Shown: positions 27,066 to 35,106 of the stretch, piece after piece
Numbering within the stretch: position 1 is the first letter of the stretch
Layout: every line of letters starts with the position of its first letter
From: Rahnella rivi
GTDB taxonomy: Bacteria > Pseudomonadota > Gammaproteobacteria > Enterobacterales > Enterobacteriaceae
DNA: 64,000 nt
Assembly: GCF_019049655.1 (NCBI RefSeq)
Contig: NZ_JAFMOX010000062.1
Span: 62,001 to 126,000 of the forward strand
Direction of reading: 5' to 3'
Made by a program: the position numbers and the translations under genes
Notes under the pieces: generated by a model
Seen by the model: the letters and a program-made list of their open reading frames with translations, nothing else
What the model was told of the DNA's origin: nothing
The model's database searches: none

Positions 27066-27674
27066 TCAGATCATGGCATGGCGCACTTCGCCCACCAGCA
27101 ACCACAGCGCGGTTAATGCCATCATGCCGCCCATGATCGTATTGAACATTTTCAGCTTCCATTCCACACGTAACGCCTGACGTAACCTGTCACCCATCAC
27201 CACCCACACCAGAATGCACGGCAGATTGATCAGCGCGAAGCCGACACAAATCAGCAGCGTATGATGCAGCATATTGCCGTCCGGCGGCGTGAACAGAATT
27301 GCCACGTTGGTTGCCATCAGCCAGGCCTTCGGGTTCACCGCCTGAAATAACGCGCCGTTGAGCAGGTTCATCGGCTGTTGTTTTTCGCCTTCTTTTGGCG
27401 AACCTGAACGGTAAATTTTCCACGACAGCCAGAAAAGATAGGCGCAACCCACGGCCGCCATCGGCAGGCGTACCGCGTTCATCCAGCTGAGTAAGATCGC
27501 CAGCATGGAGGTCATCAGCGCGCACTGCACCACGCAGCCCAGCGTGATACCGACCATCATGGGCACGCTGCGACGCAGCCCGAAATTCACCCCGGAGGCC
27601 GCCAGCAACAGATTGTTCGGGCCGGGCGTAATAGACATCACGGTGACGTAACTGACAAAAGCGGTATCGATCAT
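27066..27674 (-). CDS. LysE/RhtB-family amino-acid exporter
   Basis: A 202-residue membrane protein of the LysE/RhtB translocator family, predicted to have about six helices. The N-terminal signature SITPGPNNLLLAASG (residues about 14-28) and the mid-protein FQAVNPKAWL are family hallmarks. ATG 27674 has AGGAAC upstream. It converges on mtlR with a 5-bp gap and is divergent from a MocR-type regulator, which probably controls it. The exported metabolite is not predictable from sequence. Confidence 0.88.
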   Translation of the reverse strand: MIDTAFVSYVTVMSITPGPNNLLLAASGVNFGLRRSVPMMVGITLGCVVQCALMTSMLAILLSWMNAVRLPMAAVGCAYLFWLSWKIYRSGSPKEGEKQQPMNLLNGALFQAVNPKAWLMATNVAILFTPPDGNMLHHTLLICVGFALINLPCILVWVVMGDRLRQALRVEWKLKMFNTIMGGMMALTALWLLVGEVRHAMI

Positions 27675-27818
27675 TTTATGTTCCTGCATCCCCTGTTTTC
27701 CAGATAACCAGAGTAAACAGTGAACAGCAAAGGTAACAGAGCCAGAAATACGCTATTGTCAGGGTTACAGATTGCATAAATACACACTGTGCCCATCACT
27801 TTTCACGGAACTGACACC

Positions 27819-29312
27819 ATGACTGACACCGCGGATTTCAGCGACACCCGTTACAACCAGCTGGCGGAACAACTGGCGGACGCCATCCGCCGTGGCACGC
27901 TCGCACCGGGCAGCCGTTTGCCTTCCGTGCGGCGCAGCGCGCAAACCTGGTCGGTCAGCATTAATACGGTGGTTGCGGCATACCGGCGGCTGGAAGATCG
28001 CGGGTTTATCGAGGCGAGGCCGCAGTCCGGATTCTATGTTCGCGCCGCGTTGCCGGGGCTGAACCCTGCGCCGCACGTACAGCCGCAGACGCCTGCGGCA
28101 GAACCGGCAGATGAAGTGCTGGATTTGATCGACAAAGTGTTCGCCGCGCAAATTGACCCGACGTACACCAATCTTTCGCTGGCCTGTCCGCAGTCCAATG
28201 ACTTTTATCCTGGCGGAAAACTGGGGCGCATTATGTCGTCTTTGCTGCGCCGTCAGCCCAATCTGATCGGCCAATATGCCCTGCCGCCGGGGCATCCGCC
28301 GCTGCGACAGCAAATTGCCCGCCGTGCGCTGACGCTGGGCATGATATTAGAACCGACCGACATCACCATTACCCACGGCTGTATGGAAGCGTTACAGCTG
28401 GCGCTGCGCGTCACCACCAAGCCGGGCGACAGCGTGGGGCTGGAAACGCCGACCTATTTTTATCTGCTGCCATTGCTTGCCAGCCTCGGGCTGAAAGCGG
28501 TGGAAATCCCGACTGATCCGCAAACGGGCCTTTCGCTGGATGTCCTCGACATGCTGCTCACCGAAAAGCGCCTGAACGCGGTGATCGCCATGCCGACGGC
28601 GCAAAATCCGCTGGGCTTTACCATGCCGCTCGCCGCGAAAAAACGGCTGGCGCGGATGATGAACGATCATCAGGTACCGCTGATAGAAGACGGGTTATAC
28701 GCGGAAATTCAGTTTGGCGCGACGCTCTCTCCGGCGGTGAAATCCTTTGATCGCGATGGCTGGATCCTGTTCTGCACCAGTTTTACGAAAACGCTGGCGC
28801 CGGATTTTCGTATCGGCTGGATGGAAGGCGGGCGTTTCGCCGCGAAGCTGCATAAGCTGAAAGCGGTGTCGTCGATGGCTGAATCTGCGCTGCTCTCGCA
28901 AACGCTGACGGCATTTCTCGAATCCGGCGGTTACGACCATCACCTGCGCGCCTTACGCCGGCGCTATGCCTCACAGGTCGAGCAGGCACGCGCGCTGATT
29001 GCTCAGCATTTCCCACAGGGAACGCGTGCGACACAACCGTCGGGCGGTTTTGTTATTTGGGTGGATTTCCCGCCTGGCGTGAATTGCGTAACTTTATTCC
29101 GGCAACTGCTGGAAGATAAAATCTGCATGACGCCGGGGCAACTCTATTCGCCGAGCGGGCGTTATATCAACGGCCTGCGGTTATCCTGCTGCTATGTCTT
29201 CGACACACGTTATATTTCGGCGATGATCCGCATTGGTCAGCGCGCCTGTGAGATGTGCGGTTTGCCGCCGGGGCTGGAAGTCACAGGAACGGATTCATAC
29301 CCTGATAAATAA
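27819..29312 (+). CDS. MocR-type GntR/aminotransferase-fold regulator
   Basis: A 497-residue MocR-family regulator. A winged helix-turn-helix of the GntR type comes first (RYNQLAEQLADAIRRGTLAPG, then LPSVRRSAQTWSVSINTVVAAYRRLE). From about residue 115 comes a fold-type I aminotransferase-like domain with the PLP-lysine region FCTSFTKTLAPDFRIGW. Such proteins use PLP or an amino-acid adduct as effector. It is divergent from the LysE-family exporter, typical of local activation of an exporter by its substrate. ATG 27819 is chosen from the domain start; ATG 27789 is an in-frame alternative. Confidence 0.88.
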   Translation: MTDTADFSDTRYNQLAEQLADAIRRGTLAPGSRLPSVRRSAQTWSVSINTVVAAYRRLEDRGFIEARPQSGFYVRAALPGLNPAPHVQPQTPAAEPADEVLDLIDKVFAAQIDPTYTNLSLACPQSNDFYPGGKLGRIMSSLLRRQPNLIGQYALPPGHPPLRQQIARRALTLGMILEPTDITITHGCMEALQLALRVTTKPGDSVGLETPTYFYLLPLLASLGLKAVEIPTDPQTGLSLDVLDMLLTEKRLNAVIAMPTAQNPLGFTMPLAAKKRLARMMNDHQVPLIEDGLYAEIQFGATLSPAVKSFDRDGWILFCTSFTKTLAPDFRIGWMEGGRFAAKLHKLKAVSSMAESALLSQTLTAFLESGGYDHHLRALRRRYASQVEQARALIAQHFPQGTRATQPSGGFVIWVDFPPGVNCVTLFRQLLEDKICMTPGQLYSPSGRYINGLRLSCCYVFDTRYISAMIRIGQRACEMCGLPPGLEVTGTDSYPDK

Positions 29313-29703
29313 TATTAATTTTTGAAAAACTGATGTTTCCGGGATGGATCAGTTCTTCAACGCTGCTTCCGGCAGAAACAGGATGTCCGGTTAAATGGGG
29401 ATCGCTGTTGAAGGTAAAGAGGAAGCAGAACTTAGCGCTTTCGCGGTATTTAGCTTCGCCGAGAAACAGTTGCTGAAACGCTTTCTCGGCATTGAAGGCA
29501 TGTATGCTACGCACAAGGTAGATACCCGGTTTGGCCGCGACGCCGCGCCGGTCATAATTTGGCCGGGCCATAAAACAACGGCTGCTGATAATCTGGGGGA
29601 AGGTTTGCGCAGACGTGTAATGAATATAAAGCGGTTTTCCATTGAACATGCCGTTGTTTAAATGCATTTCCAGACGGTGATCGCGGCTGAATGTTGGGTT
29701 CAT
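29281..29703 (-). CDS. Small protein with an HYD1-like ADP-ribosyltransferase pattern
   Basis: A 140-residue protein from ATG 29703, which follows GGAAAGAGAC. Visible pattern: PLYIHYTSAQTFPQII (His28-Tyr29-Thr30), then a glycine-containing strand KPGIYLV (about residues 58-64), and near the C-terminus SSVEELIHPGNISFSKINII (Glu116/117). The order H-Y-T, G-I-Y-L, then E-L-I-x-P-G-x-I resembles small ADP-ribosyltransferase domains of the Tox-ART-HYD1 type. This is my inference, not a proven assignment. The gene overlaps the 3' end of the convergent mocR-like gene by 32 bp. No immunity or antitoxin partner is evident, so a housekeeping or unknown function remains possible. Confidence 0.6.
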   Translation of the reverse strand: MNPTFSRDHRLEMHLNNGMFNGKPLYIHYTSAQTFPQIISSRCFMARPNYDRRGVAAKPGIYLVRSIHAFNAEKAFQQLFLGEAKYRESAKFCFLFTFNSDPHLTGHPVSAGSSVEELIHPGNISFSKINIIYQGMNPFL

Positions 29704-29868
29704 GATGTCTCTTTCCATGAGTGAGAATAATGGCGCACACCTTAATCTGATATGCCGATGCAAACATCCTGAAAGTATTAAGAGGAAAATGTATGCCCCA
29801 CAAATCGAGCATCTCGCGCATCGGGCTGTTACACTTACCCCAATTGTTCACTACACGAATTGGTCACC

Positions 29869-30228
29869 ATGAAAGAAATTGAAAAAGCCGAGATCAAGCG
29901 TCTCAGCGACATGCTTGATGCACTGAATCACAAAGACCCGGCCGTTATTCAGCAGGGGAATTCTGAGCTGATTGCCAAACATGAAGAAGAGAAAGAAAAG
30001 CTGGCCGCCGAGATTGCGCGTCTGAAAGATGTGCGTGTGAAAAAACTCAGCACCGAAGCGCAGAAACTGGAAAAGCTGTTCAGCCGTGAAATCACCAAGA
30101 AAGAACAGGCTGATATGGGCACGCTGAAGAAAACCGTACGCGGTATCGTGGTGGTTCACCCGATGACTGCACTGGGCCGCGAAATGGGCCTGAAAGTCGT
30201 GACCGGATTCGCCAAAAAAGAATTTTAA
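29869..30228 (+). CDS. yibL: DUF2810 protein YibL
   Basis: A 119-residue charged protein matching E. coli YibL, a ribosome-associated protein of unknown role. The N-terminal half is a coiled-coil-like helix ([18 protein letters not shown], then [17 protein letters not shown]). The C-terminal half has the conserved [18 protein letters not shown] and [21 protein letters not shown] 29869 fits the family start; an in-frame TTG lies 9 bp upstream. yibL also follows the mtl operon in E. coli. Confidence 0.93.
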   Translation: MKEIEKAEIKRLSDMLDALNHKDPAVIQQGNSELIAKHEEEKEKLAAEIARLKDVRVKKLSTEAQKLEKLFSREITKKEQADMGTLKKTVRGIVVVHPMTALGREMGLKVVTGFAKKEF

Positions 30229-30238
30229 TGTCACGCCA

Positions 30239-30264
30239 ACCCTCCCCCTTTCACAGGGGAGGGT
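30239..30264. terminator. Hairpin between convergent yibL and yiiM
   Basis: ACCCTCCCC / GGGGAGGGT stem (30239-30247 with 30256-30264) between the two convergent stop codons. T runs are weak on both strands. Confidence 0.5.
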
Positions 30265-30272
30265 GCTATAAA

Positions 30273-30953
30273 TCACTTCCCTTGCGCACCAAACAATCTG
30301 CGTCCAAAATCCTCAATCTTGCGATTAATCAGCCGCATTTGCATCGTTTTGCTCCAGCTGGCCGAAATCCCCGCAGCAGACATCAGACGACGATACTGTT
30401 CTTCATCGAACGGCATAGAAAATGCGATGGAAATCGCTTCAGCGACCGACACCTCGCTGTTGCGGGTCATCAGTTCCAGAGGCCTGTCGCCACTGACATT
30501 TCCGGTTGCCACGACGCGATACAACCAGCCGCAGCGGCCGCTGTCTTGCAGTAACGGCGACAGATTTTTGCAGTCGAAAAAATGGTTCAGCTTGTAGCAG
30601 GGCGAGCGGGGTTGCGTAACCTGAATCAGCGCGTCGCCCCAGCGAAAAATATCGCCGATAAAGACATTTTCTTCCGTCATGCCCAGCGTGGAAAGGTTCT
30701 CGCCGAACGCGGGCGGATGAAAGCGCTCTTCATCCTCGGGAAATTGCTGACGCAGCCAGGCGTAATGCTCGCGGGGAAAGTGGCACAGCGCACGGTCAGT
30801 GCCCCCGTGGTAAGACGTTTCAGCCTGCTGATCGCCTTCCAGACCCAGCGACGTTAATGCCATGCCGCCGTTGACCTGACGTTTGGCAATCGCGCTGGGG
30901 GAATAGCCGGGATACTGCTCAATAGCACCAATATAAACGTCGGGATAATGCAT
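30273..30953 (-). CDS. yiiM: MOSC-domain protein YiiM
   Basis: A 226-residue MOSC-domain protein, like E. coli YiiM (224 residues), which reduces N-hydroxylated compounds such as 6-hydroxylaminopurine using a molybdenum cofactor. The conserved stretches GLEGDQQAETSYHGGTDRAL and FGENLSTLGMTEENVFIGD, and the Mo-ligand cysteine in QPRSPCYKLNHF, are present. ATG 30953 has GGAGACC upstream. As in E. coli, it lies in the sodA neighbourhood. Confidence 0.93.
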   Translation of the reverse strand: MHYPDVYIGAIEQYPGYSPSAIAKRQVNGGMALTSLGLEGDQQAETSYHGGTDRALCHFPREHYAWLRQQFPEDEERFHPPAFGENLSTLGMTEENVFIGDIFRWGDALIQVTQPRSPCYKLNHFFDCKNLSPLLQDSGRCGWLYRVVATGNVSGDRPLELMTRNSEVSVAEAISIAFSMPFDEEQYRRLMSAAGISASWSKTMQMRLINRKIEDFGRRLFGAQGK

Positions 30954-31068
30954 AAGGTCTCCGCCACTCATCAGTCGTTGAGCTCAGCATAACCTGCATT
31001 AGAGGGTGTGAGTAGGAAGAATCATCCGGCGCGCTGTCGGGGAGACGCACGCCGGATGAAAGGGAATA

Positions 31069-33012
31069 TCAGAACGTTTCCCAGTTTTCCTGGCTGGATT
31101 TATTCTGCACTGGCGGTAACGTCGGGCGGCGCAGGGCATTGGCGGCAGGTGCGTGCTGCATGTTGCGGTTATCAGCGAGACGGAATACGGATACCGCCTG
31201 CGTCAGCGTGGCAGCCTGATCTTCGAGCGAATCGGCGGCGGCAGAGGATTGCTCAACCAGCGCGGCGTTCTGCTGAGTCGTGCTGTCCATCTCGACAATC
31301 GCCTGTGATATCTGCGCGATACCCCGGCTTTGCTCGTCAGACGCCGAGGCAATCTCACCCATAATATCGCGCACGTGAGAAACCGATTTCACGATGTCCT
31401 GCATGGTGCGGCCGGTGTTTTCCACCAGCTTCGCGCCGGTATTCACACGCTCAACCGACTCAGCAATCAGCCCTTCAATTTCCTTCGCGGCCTGCGCACT
31501 GCGTTGTGCCAGCGTACGAACTTCAGAAGCCACGACCGAGAATCCGCGCCCCTGCTCTCCGGCGCGCGCCGCTTCTACTGCGGCGTTCAGCGCAAGAATG
31601 TTGGTCTGGAAGGCAATACCGTTGATGACCGACGTAATTTCGGCAATGCGCTTAGAACTGCCGGAAATCTGCTGCATGGTATCGACCACGTCGCTGACCT
31701 GTTTGCCGCCGAGCGTGGCGGTACCGGACGCTTCACTGGCGAGTTTGCTGGCGTGATGGGCGTTATCGGCATTCTGTTTCACCGTTGCGCTCAGCTGTTC
31801 CATACTGGCTGCCGTTTCTTCCACGGCGGCTGCCTGTTGTTCCGTACGGGAAGACAAATCGGTATTCCCCGCCGCGATTTCTGCGGCAGCGTGGGAAACC
31901 TGCGTCACACCCGAGCGGATCTCATAAATCATGGTGCTGAGATTCTGGCTCATCGCCGACACCGCATTCATCAGCATACCCAGTTCGTCGCGGCGCGCCG
32001 TCGGATGGGCTGCCGTCAAATCGCCCTTGGCAATCAGCTCGGCGGTCTTCAGCGTATCGCGCAGCGGCTGGGTGATCTGGCGGGTAATGCGCCATGCGAT
32101 CAGAATACCGGCCAGCAGGACGATGAGCGTGATCACCATCATCATCATTTGCGCGCGGCTGATATCGAGGTGCGTGTTCGCCAGTTCATTTTTGAAGATT
32201 TTTGCCACCAGCGTATTCATCTCACTGGCTTTGACTGACAGCAACTGCGAGTTCTTCTGCTCATCTTCATACGCGGGCATATAAGCGACGACGTGGCTTT
32301 TATAATTCGCCAGCGCACTCATCAGCGGAGCCAGAGTGGCCTGCTGGTTGGGCAGTAACAGGGCATTCAGTTTTTTCGCATTTGCCTGGGTTTCATCAAT
32401 GGCTTTGAGCAGCGTGGCTTCGGATTCTTTATCCATGTTGAGCAGCAGGCCGCGCACGTAATAACGCACGCTGATAAGCTTCTGAACCACTTCTGCCAGA
32501 GACAGACGGATGGACGGATCGGCATCTTCCACGCGCAACTGATCCTGTAAACGTGTTACCACGGCTTCGGTTTCAGAAAGATTCCAGCTGGCACGCACGG
32601 CGTCTTTTCTGTCAACGGCCTGTTTAAAGGCGTTTTGTGCCTGCTGATATTCGCGGATTTTTACCGGTACCTGATCGAGATTTGCCTGGCTGGTGGCGTC
32701 CCATTCAAGCTTGCCTTTTGACTGAGCGATCAGCTGCGAAAGTGCGTCGATTTTCTCCTGATTTTGCTGGAGATACGTCGGTTCATATTTCAGCTGATAC
32801 AGCGTGCGGCTCAGGCGGGCGTCATTCAGCAATGCATTCATCTGATTACTGAAATCCACTTTTTCAGCGCGCTGGCTGATGTCATTTAATTTGACCATGC
32901 CCGCCACGGTGATCACGGCGGCAATCACTAACACTAACCCAAACCCCAGACCCAGTTTCGTACCGACTCTGAGATTATTCATCCACTGCGAAAGACCCGT
33001 GCCGTTACCCAT
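31069..33012 (-). CDS. Methyl-accepting chemotaxis protein with NWETF tether
   Basis: A 647-residue transmembrane chemoreceptor. TM1 lies at about residues 20-41 (LGLVLVIAAVITVAG region), a helical periplasmic ligand domain follows, and TM2 is near residues 288-308 (MMMMVITLIVLLAGILIAW), then a HAMP domain. The cytoplasmic signalling hairpin contains [20 protein letters not shown], which contacts CheA/CheW. The last five residues are NWETF, the CheR/CheB docking pentapeptide found on high-abundance receptors such as Tsr and Tar. A flagellar sigma-28-like promoter lies upstream. The ligand is unknown. Confidence 0.93.
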   Translation of the reverse strand: MGNGTGLSQWMNNLRVGTKLGLGFGLVLVIAAVITVAGMVKLNDISQRAEKVDFSNQMNALLNDARLSRTLYQLKYEPTYLQQNQEKIDALSQLIAQSKGKLEWDATSQANLDQVPVKIREYQQAQNAFKQAVDRKDAVRASWNLSETEAVVTRLQDQLRVEDADPSIRLSLAEVVQKLISVRYYVRGLLLNMDKESEATLLKAIDETQANAKKLNALLLPNQQATLAPLMSALANYKSHVVAYMPAYEDEQKNSQLLSVKASEMNTLVAKIFKNELANTHLDISRAQMMMMVITLIVLLAGILIAWRITRQITQPLRDTLKTAELIAKGDLTAAHPTARRDELGMLMNAVSAMSQNLSTMIYEIRSGVTQVSHAAAEIAAGNTDLSSRTEQQAAAVEETAASMEQLSATVKQNADNAHHASKLASEASGTATLGGKQVSDVVDTMQQISGSSKRIAEITSVINGIAFQTNILALNAAVEAARAGEQGRGFSVVASEVRTLAQRSAQAAKEIEGLIAESVERVNTGAKLVENTGRTMQDIVKSVSHVRDIMGEIASASDEQSRGIAQISQAIVEMDSTTQQNAALVEQSSAAADSLEDQAATLTQAVSVFRLADNRNMQHAPAANALRRPTLPPVQNKSSQENWETF

Positions 33013-33074
33013 AATCGTTCTCCGTAAAACATCCCTGCCAAAGTTGGCGGCTTTGTTACGCCTTTGTGAAGAAT

Positions 33075-33101
33075 CTATCGGTAGATTTGGCGGTAAACTT
33101 A
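33075..33101 (-). promoter_or_regulatory. Sigma-28-like promoter of the chemoreceptor gene
   Basis: On the minus strand TAAG-N15-ACCGATAG resembles the flagellar sigma-28 consensus TAAA-N15-GCCGATAA. It lies about 65 bp upstream of the receptor start codon. Confidence 0.5.
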
Positions 33102-33222
33102 ATAGGATCTGCGATGTATTTTTGATTAATGCGGGCGGTGTCTGAAAAGCGGGGAAACCAGGCGGATAATTCGCTGTAAAACAGTGATCAGAGTAACGTT
33201 TTTAGCAGAATAAGCAGGGCAT

Positions 33223-33247
33223 AAAAAAGGCGGGTCACAGACCCGCC
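33223..33247 (-). terminator. Rho-independent terminator of sodA
   Basis: GGCGGGTC-ACA-GACCCGCC stem (33229-33247), followed on the minus strand by a T run (A at 33223-33228), 42 bases beyond the sodA stop. Confidence 0.9.
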
Positions 33248-33289
33248 ATTGGCGAAAACATCGTGCCCGTTAAGGGCGGCAGGGCGAAA

Positions 33290-33910
33290 TTACTTCGCTT
33301 CAGCCAGACGTTTTGCAGCTTCGTCCCAGTTCACCACATCCCAGAAAGCTTTGATGTAGTCAGGGCGTTTGTTCTGATATTTCAGGTAGTAAGCGTGTTC
33401 CCAAACGTCCAGACCCAGCAGCGGGTAACCGGATGCGCCGGAAACGGCTTCGCCCATCAGCGGGCTGTCCTGGTTAGCAGTAGAAACAACGGCCAGTTTG
33501 CCGTCTTTCAGAACCAGCCACGCCCAGCCTGAGCCGAAACGAGTGGTTGCTGCTTTTTCAAACGTTTCTTTGAAAGCGTCAACGCTGCCGAAATCGCGTT
33601 CGATAGCAGATTTCAGTTCGCCCTGCAGGGTGGTGCCGGTTTTCAGGCCTTTCCAGAACAGGCTGTGGTTAGCGTGGCCACCTGCGTTGTTACGCAGTGC
33701 AACTTTCTTATCCGCAGGGACTTTGTCCAGGTTTGCGATCAGCTCTTCAACAGAAAGTTTTGCCAGTTCTGGCAGGCTTTCCAGTGCAGCGTTCGCGTTG
33801 TTCACGTAAGCCTGGTGGTGTTTAGAGTGATGGATTTCCATCGTCTCTTTGTCGAAATGCGGCTCGAGTGCGTCGTATGCGTAAGGCAGTGATGGCAGTG
33901 AATAACTCAT
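33290..33910 (-). CDS. sodA: Manganese superoxide dismutase
   Basis: A 206-residue cytoplasmic Mn-superoxide dismutase, the same length as E. coli SodA. Metal ligands lie in [11 protein letters not shown] (first His), [13 protein letters not shown] (second His) and DVWEHAYYL (Asp and His). ATG 33910 gives the family N-terminus [12 protein letters not shown]; an ATG 6 bp upstream is also in frame. A strong Fur-box-like sequence lies about 80 bp upstream, in line with iron repression of sodA in E. coli. Confidence 0.98.
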   Translation of the reverse strand: MSYSLPSLPYAYDALEPHFDKETMEIHHSKHHQAYVNNANAALESLPELAKLSVEELIANLDKVPADKKVALRNNAGGHANHSLFWKGLKTGTTLQGELKSAIERDFGSVDAFKETFEKAATTRFGSGWAWLVLKDGKLAVVSTANQDSPLMGEAVSGASGYPLLGLDVWEHAYYLKYQNKRPDYIKAFWDVVNWDEAAKRLAEAK

Positions 33911-33990
33911 GTTCATCGTCTCCATAGTGTAGGGCGGCACCGTCATTGTGAGCACCGCGTAATCAGTCGGATCATTATAGTTAATTAAAT

Positions 33991-34009
33991 GATATTGAAA
34001 ATGATTATC
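33991..34009. promoter_or_regulatory. Fur box upstream of sodA
   Basis: GATATTGAAAATGATTATC matches the 19-bp Fur consensus GATAATGATAATCATTATC at 16 positions. E. coli sodA is Fur-repressed. Confidence 0.8.
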
Positions 34010-34118
34010 TATGCTCCACCCTTTGTACGGGTACTCGTAAGCGCCTGTTATACGGGGCTTAGAACCAGATAACCGCAAACAATCCTAAATTGTCTAAAGG
34101 CACGGTGTGCTTAAAGCG

Positions 34119-34961
34119 TTAACGCAGTCTTTGCGGATGCGTATACACCGTCGCCCGGCCCGGTTTGCTGAAACCGACCAGCGTCAGGTGACATTTTTCG
34201 GCGACTTCGACCGCGAGCGTGGTGGCGGCGGAGACGGCGAACAGAATTTCGATGCCGCACATCGCGGCTTTCTGCACCATTTCATAGCTGGCGCGGCTGG
34301 AAACCAGCGCCGCGCCGGATGTCCAGTCATTCTGTTTTGCGCGCATACCCAGCATTTTATCCAGCGCCACGTGACGGCCCACGTCTTCACAGCCACCCAG
34401 TAATTCGCCCTGCGAGGTTATCCACGCGGCAGCGTGGGTACAGCCGGTCAGCTGGCCGATTTCCTGCACGGATTTCAGCTGATTCAGCGCGTTATCCAGA
34501 TTCGCCAGCGCAAAGGTCTGGGTAAACGGCAGCGGCGCGAGCGGGCGGAACAGGTCGCCCAGTTGTTCGATGCCGCAAACGCCGCAGCCGGTCCGCCCCG
34601 CCATGGCGCGGCGGCGCTCTTTCAGCCCGGCGAAACGGCGGCTCGATAACTCGATATTCACTTCTGTCCCGTTACAGGTTGGTGTCACTTCCATCCCGAA
34701 AATGTCACCGGGGGATTCAATGATCCCTTCTGACAGCGAAAAGCCCAGCGCAAAGGCTTCCAGGTCTTTTGGCGAGGCCATCATCACCACGTGCGAGATG
34801 CCGTTATAGACCAGCGCAACGGGCACTTCCTGAGCAATCCAGTCATCTTTGGGCTCATCAAGATGTGCGCGCTGCATCACCGTTTTTTGGCTCGCTCCGA
34901 TGATCTGAGTCACTTTTTTATCATCTTTTTTGCCCAGTTCGTTTACTTGATGGACATCCAT
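34119..34961 (-). CDS. fdhD: Formate dehydrogenase sulfurtransferase FdhD
   Basis: A 280-residue FdhD, which carries sulfur from IscS to the molybdenum/bis-MGD cofactor of formate dehydrogenase. The essential CxxC is in [12 protein letters not shown] (about residues 127-135). Conserved segments include [29 protein letters not shown] and [14 protein letters not shown] 34961 is chosen from the family N-terminus; an ATG at 34982 is in frame. It is divergent from the fdoGHI-fdhE operon it serves, as in E. coli. Confidence 0.95.
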   Translation of the reverse strand: MDVHQVNELGKKDDKKVTQIIGASQKTVMQRAHLDEPKDDWIAQEVPVALVYNGISHVVMMASPKDLEAFALGFSLSEGIIESPGDIFGMEVTPTCNGTEVNIELSSRRFAGLKERRRAMAGRTGCGVCGIEQLGDLFRPLAPLPFTQTFALANLDNALNQLKSVQEIGQLTGCTHAAAWITSQGELLGGCEDVGRHVALDKMLGMRAKQNDWTSGAALVSSRASYEMVQKAAMCGIEILFAVSAATTLAVEVAEKCHLTLVGFSKPGRATVYTHPQRLR

Positions 34962-35106
34962 TAGCAATAACCTTATAAACATTCCGGCTACATAAGCCGT
35001 ACAAACTGTCAGGACTTTAGGCCTTAATTTTACCGCTTACGCCACTGCGGCGGAAAGCGGCAATTTGAAAAGCAATGTGTTAACAAATGATGGGAAGGAG
35101 TCTTTC

